From Bryobacter aggregatus MPL3 (GTDB lineage: Bacteria > Acidobacteriota > Terriglobia > Bryobacterales > Bryobacteraceae), in contig NZ_JNIF01000004.1 of the NCBI RefSeq assembly GCF_000702445.1, positions 496,001 through 560,000 of the forward strand: 64,000 nucleotides of DNA, read 5' to 3'. Under the pieces are notes generated by a model. The model was not told the origin of the DNA. It saw only the letters and a program-made list of their open reading frames with translations, and ran no database searches. The position numbers were made by a program, and so were the translations under genes. Below are positions 42,994 through 51,187 of the stretch, piece after piece (the first letter of the stretch is position 1; the number at the start of each line of letters is the position of its first letter).

Positions 42994-44249
42994 GCATCAA
43001 AGCGGTAAAAGGCACGCGCGATCTGCTGCCCCCCGCCATCAGCGTCTGGAACCATGTCGAGGCCGTTTCCCGCCGCCTCTTCCAGAGCTACAACTACCAG
43101 GAAATCCGCACCCCGATCTTTGAAGAGACCGCTCTCTTTGCCCGTGGTGTCGGTGCTGAAACGGACATTGTCACGAAGGAAATGTATACCTTCGAAGACC
43201 GTGATGGCTCGAGCCTGACCCTGCGTCCTGAGAATACGGCCAGCGTGATCCGCGCCTATATCGAGCATCGCCTCGATCAGATTCCGGGCTTGCAGAAGCT
43301 GTTCTATATCGGACCAATGTTCCGCCGCGAGCGTCCGCAGAAGGGCCGCTACCGGCAGTTCTCGCAGATTGGCGCAGAGGTGATCGGTAGCGATTCGCCC
43401 GTGGTCGATGCGGAAGTGATTGAGATGGTCTGCGCCTTGCTCGACGCCTGTGGCGTCAGCGGCTATAAGCTCATGATCAATAGCGTCGGCACCAAGGAGT
43501 CGCGGCCTGCTTTCGTCAATGCGATCCGCGAGCAACTGCTGCCGGTGGTGGACAAGCTGAGCGCCGATTCGCAGCGCCGTCTCGAGACCAACCCCTTGCG
43601 CATCCTCGATTCGAAGGCGCCCGAAGATCAGCCTTACATTGAAGCGCTGCCTTCGATCCATGAGTATCTCGATGAGGATTCGCGGGTTCACTTTGCGCGG
43701 CTTCGCGAGTACCTCGAAGACCGCAGCATCGCTTATACAGTGACGCCGCGCATGGTGCGCGGGCTCGACTACTATATGCGCACCACCTTTGAGATCATCC
43801 ATGAAGGGGCGCTTGGTTCGCAGAACTCGGTACTCGGCGGCGGCCGCTACGACGGCTTGGCCGAGAGTCTCGGTGGACGCGTTCCTGCTCCGGGCATTGG
43901 CTTCTCCATCGGAGAAGACCGCCTGGTGATGACGGTGGATGAGGCGCAGCCGGGCCAGTTTGGCCATACCCTCGACTGCTTCATTGCGCCGCTCGATGAG
44001 TCGAGTTTCCGGCATGTCAGCCTGATCGCGCGCGAACTGCGCCGCGACGGCATTGTGGTGGAGCTTGCCGCGGCGGGCAAGGTGAAGCGGGCGATGGAGC
44101 TTGCCAACAAGTTGAGCGCTCGATTTGCGCTTTTGGTCGGTGAGCAGGAAGTGGCCAACGGCCAGTACAGCTTGAAGAATATGAAGACCGGAGAACAGAT
44201 CTCCGTGCCACGGGAAGACTTGAAGAAACATATATGTCAGACGGTTTGA
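42990..44249 (+). CDS. hisS: Histidine--tRNA ligase
   Basis: A 419-residue class II synthetase that charges tRNA-His. It begins KAVKGTRDLLPP (family opening), motif 2 is FYIGPMFRRERPQKGRYRQFSQIGAEVIG (read in parts), and the histidine signatures RGLDYYMRTTFEI and LGGGRYDGL are present. An anticodon-binding domain occupies the last 95 residues. ATGA overlap with the carbonic anhydrase gene upstream and a 16 bp overlap with aspS downstream show tight coupling. Confidence 0.96.
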   Translation: MSIKAVKGTRDLLPPAISVWNHVEAVSRRLFQSYNYQEIRTPIFEETALFARGVGAETDIVTKEMYTFEDRDGSSLTLRPENTASVIRAYIEHRLDQIPGLQKLFYIGPMFRRERPQKGRYRQFSQIGAEVIGSDSPVVDAEVIEMVCALLDACGVSGYKLMINSVGTKESRPAFVNAIREQLLPVVDKLSADSQRRLETNPLRILDSKAPEDQPYIEALPSIHEYLDEDSRVHFARLREYLEDRSIAYTVTPRMVRGLDYYMRTTFEIIHEGALGSQNSVLGGGRYDGLAESLGGRVPAPGIGFSIGEDRLVMTVDEAQPGQFGHTLDCFIAPLDESSFRHVSLIARELRRDGIVVELAAAGKVKRAMELANKLSARFALLVGEQEVANGQYSLKNMKTGEQISVPREDLKKHICQTV

Positions 44250-46024
44250 AGCTCGACTTTTTAGGGGACCTGAAGCGGACGCATGACTGCGGGTCCTTGC
44301 GCCTCAGCGACGAAGGCCAGCGCGTATTGATCATGGGTTGGGTGCATCGCCGCCGCGACCTGGGTGGACTGATCTTCCTGCATGTGCGCGATCGCGCCGG
44401 TGTGACGCAGGCCGTCTTCCGCCTGGAGGCCGACTCGGCCGTCCATGCTCGCGCCGAAGAGATTCGCCCGGAGTATGTGGTCGGCATTGAAGGCATCGTC
44501 GAGAAGCGCAGCGCCGACACGATCAATCCGGCCATCCCCACGGGTGAGGTGGAGATCGTCGTCGACAAGCTGTGGATCTTCAACGAATCGAAGCCCGCGC
44601 CCTTCCCGATGGAAGACGATGTGAACGTCAGCGAAGAAGCACGGCTGAAGTATCGCTTTGTCGACCTGCGCCGCCCGCGCATGCAGCACAACGTGATCCT
44701 GCGCTCGCAGATCGCGCTGGCCGCCCGCCAGGCCATGTACGCCAATGGCTTCCTCGAGATCGAGACGCCGTTCATGACGAAGTCGACGCCTGAAGGCTCG
44801 CGCGACTTCCTGGTTCCTTCGCGCATGAGCCTCGGCAGCTTCTATGCGCTGCCGCAGAGCCCGCAGATCTTCAAGCAGTTGCTGATGGTCTCCGGCTTTG
44901 ACAAGTACTTCCAAATCGTCCGTTGCTTCCGCGATGAGGACTTGCGTGCCGACCGCCAGCCGGAGTTCACGCAGATCGATATCGAGATGAGCTTCCCGCA
45001 GCAGGAGACGATCTTTGCGACCGTCGAGTCGCTGGTGATCGCGATCTTTGCTGCCGCCGGTGTGACGATTGAGGCTCCCTTCATTCGCATGACGCATCAG
45101 CAGGCGATTGAGAGTTACGGCATCGATAAGCCGGACATGCGCATTCCGCCGCTGGTGCAGGTGGGCGATCTGTTTGAAGGCCAGGGCCTGGGCGCCGAGG
45201 GCATGCCGATGGTGGCGATCACGATCCCCAAGACCGGCGCGCTGTCGCGGAAGGAACGCGATGAGGTGAAGGCCTTTGGTGTCGAGAAGGGCCTGCGCGT
45301 GCTGGACGATCTGAAGCGTCTGGACCGCGACATGCCGGAAGCGATGGCGAAGGTTCGCGAGCGCACTGGCGCGACCGAAGACGACACGCTCATGATTGCG
45401 GCCTGGCCGGGCGAGCCCAAGGGCCAGCGTCCGACGGAGACCTTCTATCTGGCTGCCGGCCAGTTGCGTCTCCATATCGCGAACAAGTTCAACGACCGTC
45501 ACAAGCTGCTCGATCCGAAGGATCTGCGCCTGTTGTGGGTGACCGACTTCCCGATGTTCGAGTGGAACGAAGAGGAAGAGCGCTGGGTGGCCACGCACCA
45601 TCCCTTCACTTCGCCCTTTGACGAAGATCTGCCGATCCTCGAGAGCGACCCGGCGAAGGTTCGCTCGAAGGCCTACGACCTTGTCATCAGCGGTGTCGAG
45701 ATTGCATCGGGTTCGATCCGAATCCATCGTCGCGACCTGCAGAGCAAGATCTTTGCTGCGCTCGGTTTCTCGATGGAAGAAGCGAAGCTGCGCTTCGGCT
45801 TCCTGATGGATGCGCTCGAGTACGGCGCGCCGCCACACGGCGGCATCGCGCTCGGTTTCGATCGCCTGGTGATGATGCTGGCCGGCGAAACCAGTATTCG
45901 CGACGTGATCCCGTTCCCCAAGACCTCGAAGGGAACCGATCTGATGTGCGAAGCACCGAGTCCTGTACCGGACAAGAACCTACGCGAGTTGGGCATCCAG
46001 TTGCGCGTGAAGCCCAAAGAGTAA
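44234..46024 (+). CDS. aspS: Aspartate--tRNA ligase
   Basis: A 596-residue bacterial-type class II synthetase. The OB-fold anticodon domain contains GWVHRRRDLGGLIFLHVRDR, motif 2 is IVRCFRDEDLRADRQPEFTQID, the bacterial GAD insertion covers about 290-410, and motif 3 is GIALGFDRLVMMLAG. Whether it is strict for Asp or also makes Asp-tRNA-Asn cannot be told from what I can see. The ATG lies inside hisS (16 bp overlap). A strong hairpin terminator follows 20 bp after the stop. Confidence 0.96.
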   Translation: MSDGLKLDFLGDLKRTHDCGSLRLSDEGQRVLIMGWVHRRRDLGGLIFLHVRDRAGVTQAVFRLEADSAVHARAEEIRPEYVVGIEGIVEKRSADTINPAIPTGEVEIVVDKLWIFNESKPAPFPMEDDVNVSEEARLKYRFVDLRRPRMQHNVILRSQIALAARQAMYANGFLEIETPFMTKSTPEGSRDFLVPSRMSLGSFYALPQSPQIFKQLLMVSGFDKYFQIVRCFRDEDLRADRQPEFTQIDIEMSFPQQETIFATVESLVIAIFAAAGVTIEAPFIRMTHQQAIESYGIDKPDMRIPPLVQVGDLFEGQGLGAEGMPMVAITIPKTGALSRKERDEVKAFGVEKGLRVLDDLKRLDRDMPEAMAKVRERTGATEDDTLMIAAWPGEPKGQRPTETFYLAAGQLRLHIANKFNDRHKLLDPKDLRLLWVTDFPMFEWNEEEERWVATHHPFTSPFDEDLPILESDPAKVRSKAYDLVISGVEIASGSIRIHRRDLQSKIFAALGFSMEEAKLRFGFLMDALEYGAPPHGGIALGFDRLVMMLAGETSIRDVIPFPKTSKGTDLMCEAPSPVPDKNLRELGIQLRVKPKE

Positions 46025-46044
46025 GTACAACGCGGTATCGAATG

Positions 46045-46080
46045 AAAGAGCGCATCGGGTTCCGGTGCGCTCTTTCTATT
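46045..46080 (+). terminator. Rho-independent terminator after aspS
   Basis: A 14 bp inverted repeat (46045-46058 and 46062-46075, one G-T wobble) with a 3-base loop is followed by TTTCTATT. Because the arms begin with AAA and end with TTT, it can also terminate the convergent small membrane-protein gene. Confidence 0.85.
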
Positions 46081-46104
46081 GGGCCTTCTGGAACGATGTA
46101 GCGA

Positions 46105-46539
46105 CTACGCTTCCGCTGCCGTTGAGTGTGAACCGAACCCGCTTCGGTCTGCATTGAGCCGCTTGATCCCATGGCCGGCGATCAAAATCTTCCCACTCGG
46201 CAACTCCGCGAAATTGAGAATATGTCCTTTCCCTTGTTCGAAGGCGAGGTACTGGACTCGTTCCCTTTCGGCCTTGATTTTTTGCGCTTTCCAATCCCTA
46301 ATTCTGAACGGAGCTGAGGACAGGATGATTGTCGCAGCAAAGAGGAGAAGACAGAAGGCTCTTCCATTTTTCCGTACTACTACCGTAATGAGGCCACCAA
46401 TCAGGAAAATAGCGACCGCGCCGTAGAGTTGTAATGCGGTGTCACTCAGCAGGTGCTTGTCAGAGGAGAAGGCTTCTCTGAGGCTGCCGACGAAGAGCAG
46501 GCAGGAGAGGACGATGGCGACAGCTCGTTGTCGATCCAT
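46105..46539 (-). CDS. Hypothetical small membrane protein
   Basis: A 144-residue unrecognised protein. Three hydrophobic segments are predicted: about 7-22 (VAIVLSCLLFVGSL), 37-56 (LQLYGAVAIFLIGGLITVVV) and 62-76 (FCLLLFAATIILSSA). A basic, soluble C-terminal tail follows (WKAQKIKAERERVQYL) and ends in a possible small strand-rich segment. ATG start at 46539. It stands alone between the aspS terminator and the msrP-like operon. Codon use is less GC-rich than its neighbours, so it may be acquired or fast-evolving. Confidence 0.6.
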   Translation of the reverse strand: MDRQRAVAIVLSCLLFVGSLREAFSSDKHLLSDTALQLYGAVAIFLIGGLITVVVRKNGRAFCLLLFAATIILSSAPFRIRDWKAQKIKAERERVQYLAFEQGKGHILNFAELPSGKILIAGHGIKRLNADRSGFGSHSTAAEA

Positions 46540-46545
46540 TTATGG

Positions 46546-47205
46546 CTAGAGTGCAGAATACCAGTCGTAGCCGCGCTCGGCCCAGTAGTCCGCGGGGCGT
46601 TGCGTGAGGAAGGCAATCGTGCCGATGCGCTTGATGTTCTTGATTCCGTATTTGACCGGGATCACTAAGCGCAAAGGCGCTCCGTGTTCCGGTGTGAGGG
46701 GCTGGCCGTTCATCTCCCAGACCAGCAGAGTTTGCGGGTGGAGCGCGCTTTCGAGATCGAGCCCGACATAGTAAGTCTTGTCGGGTGTGGCGAGGCTTAG
46801 GTAGTCGGGCGCATTGGTTGGGATGATGTGGCTGAGTGAGGTGCCTCCCCAATTCACAATCTCACTCCAGCCTTCAATGCACATCAACTCGGTGGTCATC
46901 TCGACCTTGGGGAAAGCTTTGATCTCGTCGAGCGTCATCGTCCGGTTCGGTTGGCCGGGTGTTTCCAGTTGCAGCCGCCAAGTGGTGGGATCGATCTCTT
47001 CGTCGAGCCCGATCATTCCGTTTTCTTTGGGTTCCGCCGCTCGTTCGCGCGGGAAGACCGGCGCAAGCTGCCGGGCTCCGAAGAGCTTGCGGGTGATGGC
47101 TTCGTTGAAGTGGTGCGGCGAGACCTTGAGCAGTTGGTTGAAACCGGCGAGGGCGGCGGCGCTGAGGATGCCGAATTTGAGGAAGGCTCTTTTGTCGCTA
47201 TTCAT
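46546..47205 (-). CDS. MsrP/YedY-like molybdopterin-dependent oxidoreductase
   Basis: A 219-residue sulfite-oxidase-fold protein. The leader SDKRAFLKFGILSAAALAG is a Tat-type signal with Lys-Arg in place of Arg-Arg. The molybdenum-ligand Cys lies in TELMCIEGWSEIVNWGG, and the HGAPLRLVIPVKYGIKNIKRI segment is typical of the family. MsrP reduces methionine sulfoxide in periplasmic proteins. The start overlaps the cytochrome b gene by 8 bp, so the b-type cytochrome probably supplies its electrons in place of MsrQ. A different substrate is possible. Confidence 0.85.
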   Translation of the reverse strand: MNSDKRAFLKFGILSAAALAGFNQLLKVSPHHFNEAITRKLFGARQLAPVFPRERAAEPKENGMIGLDEEIDPTTWRLQLETPGQPNRTMTLDEIKAFPKVEMTTELMCIEGWSEIVNWGGTSLSHIIPTNAPDYLSLATPDKTYYVGLDLESALHPQTLLVWEMNGQPLTPEHGAPLRLVIPVKYGIKNIKRIGTIAFLTQRPADYWAERGYDWYSAL

Positions 47206-47800
47206 TGCCGGTCACCATGGCTTTGAAATTGGGCCAGCCCGCGCGGATGACTTGCGCGACGTGGACGAAGAAGAACAGCACATAGCCTGCGGTCAGCAGG
47301 AAGTGGAGGAAGCGGACAGCGGAATAGCCGCCCAGCGCTTGGGTCAGGACGTGCAATTGGATGGGGCGATAGATCACCAGGCCCGTGATAAGGGAACCGA
47401 TGCCCATCAGTAGGATGCCGGTGTAGGCGATCTGTTGCGCGGCGTTGTACTTGGCGGGCGGGAGCGGCTCCTTGCGAATGTGCAGGTCGTAGAGGATCAC
47501 CTGGTAAGCCTGCCCAAGTGCCCCGCGCCCGGGGACTAAGTGGCGCCATTCACCGCTCCAGAGCGTGTAGATGACGTAGGCGATTCCGTTAAGCGCGAAG
47601 AACCACATGAACAGAAAGTGGTAGCTCATGCCGTCAGCGAGCCGGTAACTCAGATTTGCCTTCTCATAGAACCAGTCCGGGAAGGCGATGTAGACATCGT
47701 TGGCCCAATAGATGAGCAACCCGCTCCAGATCATGATGGCCAGGAGCGGAAAGTTCAGCCAGTGGAACCAACGGATCGCAAGTGGGTGCTTGGCTTTCAT
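47198..47800 (-). CDS. Cytochrome b561-type membrane subunit
   Basis: A 200-residue integral membrane cytochrome with about four helices. Candidate haem ligands are His residues in IRWFHWLNFPLLAIMIWSG, MSYHFLFMWFFALNG, AVRFLHFLLTAGYVLFFFVH and LHVLTQ. The pattern resembles the b-type subunits of hydrogenases and thiosulfate reductases (PF01292-like). It lies between an FAD oxidoreductase (ATGA overlap upstream) and the MsrP-like gene (8 bp overlap downstream), so it likely links quinol to one of these enzymes. Confidence 0.82.
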   Translation of the reverse strand: MKAKHPLAIRWFHWLNFPLLAIMIWSGLLIYWANDVYIAFPDWFYEKANLSYRLADGMSYHFLFMWFFALNGIAYVIYTLWSGEWRHLVPGRGALGQAYQVILYDLHIRKEPLPPAKYNAAQQIAYTGILLMGIGSLITGLVIYRPIQLHVLTQALGGYSAVRFLHFLLTAGYVLFFFVHVAQVIRAGWPNFKAMVTGNE

Positions 47801-49716
47801 TGCGGGTAGAGAAGTTGGGCGAAGGCCGCGCGGGTGAGCGGTTGCAACCCCGTCACCTTTAGATTACGGATATCGGAGGACAGCGTGGGCAAGTCGCCGT
47901 GGAACCAGTTGCGGTGGTCGACCGCCATCCACCCGCTGTCGACGGCGAAACGGGCGGCGGCTTCTTTCGGAAGTTGCAACTGGGCCAGGTGCGCGGCGAG
48001 CGCTTGTGCGACCTCAAAGCGGGTGATCGGCGCTTCGGGACTGGCGTGCAGATCGATGGGGCTCAGCGGGTATGCGCCGTGGATGGCGGCGAGTTGGATG
48101 GAGGCGAAGGCCGGGTGCGTGGTGCGCAGATCGTCGAACCAGACAATCGGGACGCCGCGTTTGACGAGGGCCTGTTGGAGCTGTGCTTCCTGATTGCGGA
48201 GGCGGAGACTGGCGAGGGTGGCCGCTGCTTCGCCGACATTCCATTCGATGGGGTGCAGGCGGAAGGCGCCGTTGGTGATGTGGGTGACGCCGAGAGTTTT
48301 GCCGGCGGCGAAGAGGTTGTCCACTCCTTCGGGCAGCAGCAGTTCCACCGGAACCTGGAAGGGTTTGGGCATCATCATCCGGCCACGCTCATTCGAGCCG
48401 CAGGGGTGGATGTCGACCATATAGAAGCCGGTGCCGATGGAGCTGGGGTATTGGCGGGCGCGGGAATTCGGTTGGTAGTCTGAGACGACGTCCTGCTCCC
48501 GGACGGTGAGGCTAGTTTTGAGGCGGCGGGATTCCCGGATGTAAGGATATTGGGCGAGGCCGTCGGTGGAGCCCATGGCGTCTTTCACGATCTGGAGTTC
48601 GGGGTGGGCGAGGTCGGCTTGCAGCCAGTACAGAAAGGAGAAGGCGACTCGCTTGGCGGCCTGGATGATGCGGACGGTGTCGAGCGCGTTGCGGTCGAGA
48701 ATCGATTCGTCGTGGTAGTCCTGACGCGGCCAGTTCATGAGCGCGCGCTCGGGTTGACCTTCAATGTGGAGGACGCGACGCCAGGAGTAAAGGGGCTTCG
48801 GCGACATGTTGTTCGGGATAGGAGCTTCTTCCCCGAAGACGTGATAGGTGAAGCTGCCGCGCCAGCCGAGGTCGGTGGGATAGTTCATCGTCAGGCTGAA
48901 GGGTTGGTGGTCGCGAATCTTCTCGTAGGCTTCGGGTTTACTGGTGAGCGGGCCGGGGGCGAGCTGGCGCTCGAGGATGAAGGGATAGGTGAAGCTCTGG
49001 ACGCAAGCCGGATTGGCTTCGTTTGGTGCGTGCGGCTCGCCGGTCTCGGCGCGGGATTCGGAGCCGAGGGTATAGGGGACTTTGGCGAGCGGGAGCAGGT
49101 CGCCCATTTCGGTTGCGTCGAGGTAGGCCTTGGCCCGGATGCGGGTGAGCTGGCGGGTTTCGTAGTTGTAGGCGAGCGCCGAGACGATCTGGCGCCCCTT
49201 ACGCTCGAGCTCGACAATGTCGGTGCGTGGCATCCAGGTGATGCGGGACTTGCGCGGGGCGAGCATTTCTTCGAGAACGGCGACGCCGACTTTGGGTTCG
49301 AAGCAGAGGCTGGAGACGTAGCAGTCGCCTGGGTTCGTTTTGCCGTTGTACTTGGCGCGGATGCGGTCGCGCATTTCGCGGTAAGTGCGGGAGGCGCCGG
49401 AGATCTCAATGAACTTGTTTTCATCAAGAGCAGAGACGCCTCCGGAGGTCATCTGGCCGCCGAGCCAATGTGTGGGGTCGGTGAGGCAGACGGTGTGGCC
49501 CTGGTCGGTGGCGGCGATGGCTGCGGCGACGCCGCCCATGCCCGCTCCGGCAACGAGCATGTCGCAGGATTGTTCGCGAGCCGGGGCGCTGAGATTGACC
49601 TTGTGGATCCATTGGGCTGGCGCGCCGTCGGTGCGGACGCTGACGATGTCGGCGATTTCGATGCTTTGCGCGAGGACGGCGAGGGGGAGGACGAGTATGG
49701 GAAGGAGGCGGCGCAT
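47797..49716 (-). CDS. Secreted FAD-dependent oxidoreductase with possible C-terminal SLH-like segment
   Basis: A 639-residue flavoprotein with signal peptide MRRLLPILVLPLAVLAQ. The FAD loop is SCDMLVAGAGMGGVAAAIAA (about 53-72), followed by CLTDPTHWLGGQMTSGGVSA, the signature of the FAD_oxidored (PF12831-like) group. YLDATEMGDLLPLA is a second conserved stretch. The last 110 residues (AFASIQLAAIHGAYPL, ITRFEVAQALAAHL, LTRAAFAQLLYP) recall S-layer homology repeats, which would be an unusual fusion; this is low confidence. It is the first gene of the cytochrome b/MsrP-like operon. The substrate is unknown. Confidence 0.85.
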   Translation of the reverse strand: MRRLLPILVLPLAVLAQSIEIADIVSVRTDGAPAQWIHKVNLSAPAREQSCDMLVAGAGMGGVAAAIAATDQGHTVCLTDPTHWLGGQMTSGGVSALDENKFIEISGASRTYREMRDRIRAKYNGKTNPGDCYVSSLCFEPKVGVAVLEEMLAPRKSRITWMPRTDIVELERKGRQIVSALAYNYETRQLTRIRAKAYLDATEMGDLLPLAKVPYTLGSESRAETGEPHAPNEANPACVQSFTYPFILERQLAPGPLTSKPEAYEKIRDHQPFSLTMNYPTDLGWRGSFTYHVFGEEAPIPNNMSPKPLYSWRRVLHIEGQPERALMNWPRQDYHDESILDRNALDTVRIIQAAKRVAFSFLYWLQADLAHPELQIVKDAMGSTDGLAQYPYIRESRRLKTSLTVREQDVVSDYQPNSRARQYPSSIGTGFYMVDIHPCGSNERGRMMMPKPFQVPVELLLPEGVDNLFAAGKTLGVTHITNGAFRLHPIEWNVGEAAATLASLRLRNQEAQLQQALVKRGVPIVWFDDLRTTHPAFASIQLAAIHGAYPLSPIDLHASPEAPITRFEVAQALAAHLAQLQLPKEAAARFAVDSGWMAVDHRNWFHGDLPTLSSDIRNLKVTGLQPLTRAAFAQLLYPQ

Positions 49717-49740
49717 GGAAGAACCCCCTCCATCTTATGC

Positions 49741-50148
49741 TTATGCGGCTGGCGCGAGTTCGTGTTCGAAGTCGGAGGAATTGGCTTCGTTCTGCTCGCC
49801 GGATCGTACCTTGCGGAGAGCGCGGCGCAGTCCCGACAGGTATTTCTTCTGGCGGTCGACTTCGAGTTGGAAGCGCTGGATCGAGTCTGTGATGATGGCG
49901 ATCCGAGGGGAATTGGGTTCGTTCTGGAGCAGTTGCCGCCGGGAGTCGTAGAGGTTGCTGCGTACTTTCTCATAGCGTTTGCGGAGCCAACTCGAGATGA
50001 TCATCTGCTCAAAAATATCGAATTCCGAAGGATCCTGGGGATCGTACTCTTCCCGCAGTTCGGCAACAAGGGCAAGGAAGGCGTCACGATTCTCTGTGGG
50101 ATAGAGAATATATTCCGGAAGCGGATTCAGGGTCATAGTGGTGTTCAT
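49741..50148 (-). CDS. Hypothetical helical protein
   Basis: A 135-residue protein from ATG 50148 (an upstream frame to 50202 is possible but would overlap the preceding gene). I do not recognise it. It reads NPLPEYILYPTENRDAFLALVAELREEYDP, then long charged helices (SSWLRKRYEKVRSNLYDSRR; IQRFQLEVDRQKKYLSGLRR) that may form a coiled coil. No signal peptide. It follows another small helical protein gene by 23 bp on the same strand, so the two are likely co-expressed. Confidence 0.65.
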   Translation of the reverse strand: MNTTMTLNPLPEYILYPTENRDAFLALVAELREEYDPQDPSEFDIFEQMIISSWLRKRYEKVRSNLYDSRRQLLQNEPNSPRIAIITDSIQRFQLEVDRQKKYLSGLRRALRKVRSGEQNEANSSDFEHELAPAA

Positions 50149-50171
50149 TTCTGGAAATTGGGTTTGTTTGG

Positions 50172-50492
50172 CTAGGAGATGGATGGGTTGTTGAGCTGCC
50201 ATTGCCGGGAGCTGAGTGCTGTCGAATAGGCGAGCGCCGAGCGGCGCAGACGCTTCAACCGATTCTGGACGCGATTGATACGGGTCTGATATGCCAGCCG
50301 ATCCTCAGGCGCAAGAGCGTTCAGCTTTTGGGGCGCAATGGCCATGGCGAGATTGATGAAATGCTCTAACTGTCTTTCTTGGTATAAAGATTCGGAAAGT
50401 TTTTCAGCAAGTGCTTTCGCTAGAGGGTTCGAAGGGTGGAACTGAGAGTTCACCTCCTTCTGGATTGCCAGGAGTTGAGGATCAGGGGGCAT
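50172..50492 (-). CDS. Hypothetical small helical protein
   Basis: A 106-residue unrecognised protein starting at ATG 50492 (MPPDPQLLAIQKEVNSQF). It consists mostly of charged helices, for example AKALAEKLSESLYQERQLEHF and QTRINRVQNRLKRLRRSALA. It shares a charge pattern with the next gene but no obvious identity. Upstream lies an AT-rich stretch (about 50570-50660) that stands out in this GC-rich window and probably contains promoters for this pair and for the copper cluster. Confidence 0.6.
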   Translation of the reverse strand: MPPDPQLLAIQKEVNSQFHPSNPLAKALAEKLSESLYQERQLEHFINLAMAIAPQKLNALAPEDRLAYQTRINRVQNRLKRLRRSALAYSTALSSRQWQLNNPSIS

Positions 50493-50569
50493 GGCAGAAC
50501 TTCCTTTGACAACAAGATGAGGTGGCGAGCGATCAAGCTCACCTGCCACCCGCTCTAGAGTATGCATAG

Positions 50570-50660
50570 GGAATTCTGTGGATTGATTTTGTATGTGGTG
50601 ATTACGTTGAGAATAAAGAAGAAATATTGTTGAAAATGTTGTGACTGGCTTGTTGCCAGA
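50570..50660. promoter_or_regulatory. AT-rich divergent intergenic region
   Basis: A conspicuously AT-rich stretch with runs such as GAATAAAGAAGAAATATTG lies between the helical-protein pair (minus) and the copper cluster (plus). It is the likeliest promoter/operator zone for both, but I cannot place a specific -10/-35 pair or operator. Confidence 0.35.
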
Positions 50661-50724
50661 TCTGCAGCTTTGCTTTTTCAGGTCTTAGGCGCCAGAGATT
50701 GGAAATGCGTTAGGATCAGAACAG

Positions 50725-51108
50725 GTGCTCCGGTTCTTTCCCACGCTCGCGCTACTTCTCATCACTACGGTGCTGAGCGGAACGCAGTGCCTGAAACTCT
50801 GTTCGCTCTTGCCGGTGGCCGCACCCGTGCAGAAGGCTGCTCCGAGTGGGCATGAGATGCCTTGCCACCAGAAGAAAACGCCGGAGCCGTCCCAGATGCC
50901 GGATGAATCGGCTTGCTCCCATCGCGAACTGGTGGCAGAAAGTCAGCCTGGAGCTCTGAGCCTGGATGGTTTTCCGGGTGCTCTGTTTTTGCCGCTGCAT
51001 CAGGTGGCGGAGCTTGCATTAGCTTCCGCCGGTTTGCTGATTCCGGCAAGTTCCGGCGACTCGCCTCCTGGCACCCCTTCCCGTTTCCTTTCCGTCCTGC
51101 GAATCTAA
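50725..51108 (+). CDS. Small secreted Cys/His-containing protein of the copper cluster
   Basis: A 127-residue protein starting at GTG with leader RFFPTLALLLITTVLSGTQ. The short mature part contains HEMPCHQKK and ESACSHRELV, giving Cys/His/Met pairs that could bind copper, then a hydrophobic C-terminal stretch. I do not recognise the family; similar small proteins are found beside copper-resistance genes. The multicopper oxidase gene starts 79 bp downstream. A metal-sensing or chaperone role is inference from context. Confidence 0.55.
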   Translation: MLRFFPTLALLLITTVLSGTQCLKLCSLLPVAAPVQKAAPSGHEMPCHQKKTPEPSQMPDESACSHRELVAESQPGALSLDGFPGALFLPLHQVAELALASAGLLIPASSGDSPPGTPSRFLSVLRI

Positions 51109-51187
51109 TCTCACCTTCTCCAGACCAGTAGACCCATGGCCTCGCGCGGCTTGCCGTGCGCGGAGATCTGTCACGAGGAGTATTGAG

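Noticed and set aside
42972-44231. Long open frame of 419 residues antisense to hisS
   Set aside because: Same reasoning: covered by a certain synthetase gene and without recognisable motifs.
44261-45838. Long open frame of 525 residues antisense to aspS
   Set aside because: It lies completely under a certain gene; composition (Arg/His/Leu-rich, no domain) is that of an antisense shadow in GC-rich DNA.
48550-50175. 541-residue plus-strand frame opposite the FAD oxidoreductase and a helical protein
   Set aside because: Gly/Val/Glu-rich antisense composition with no motifs; the minus-strand genes have signal peptide, FAD loop and overlapping operon structure.
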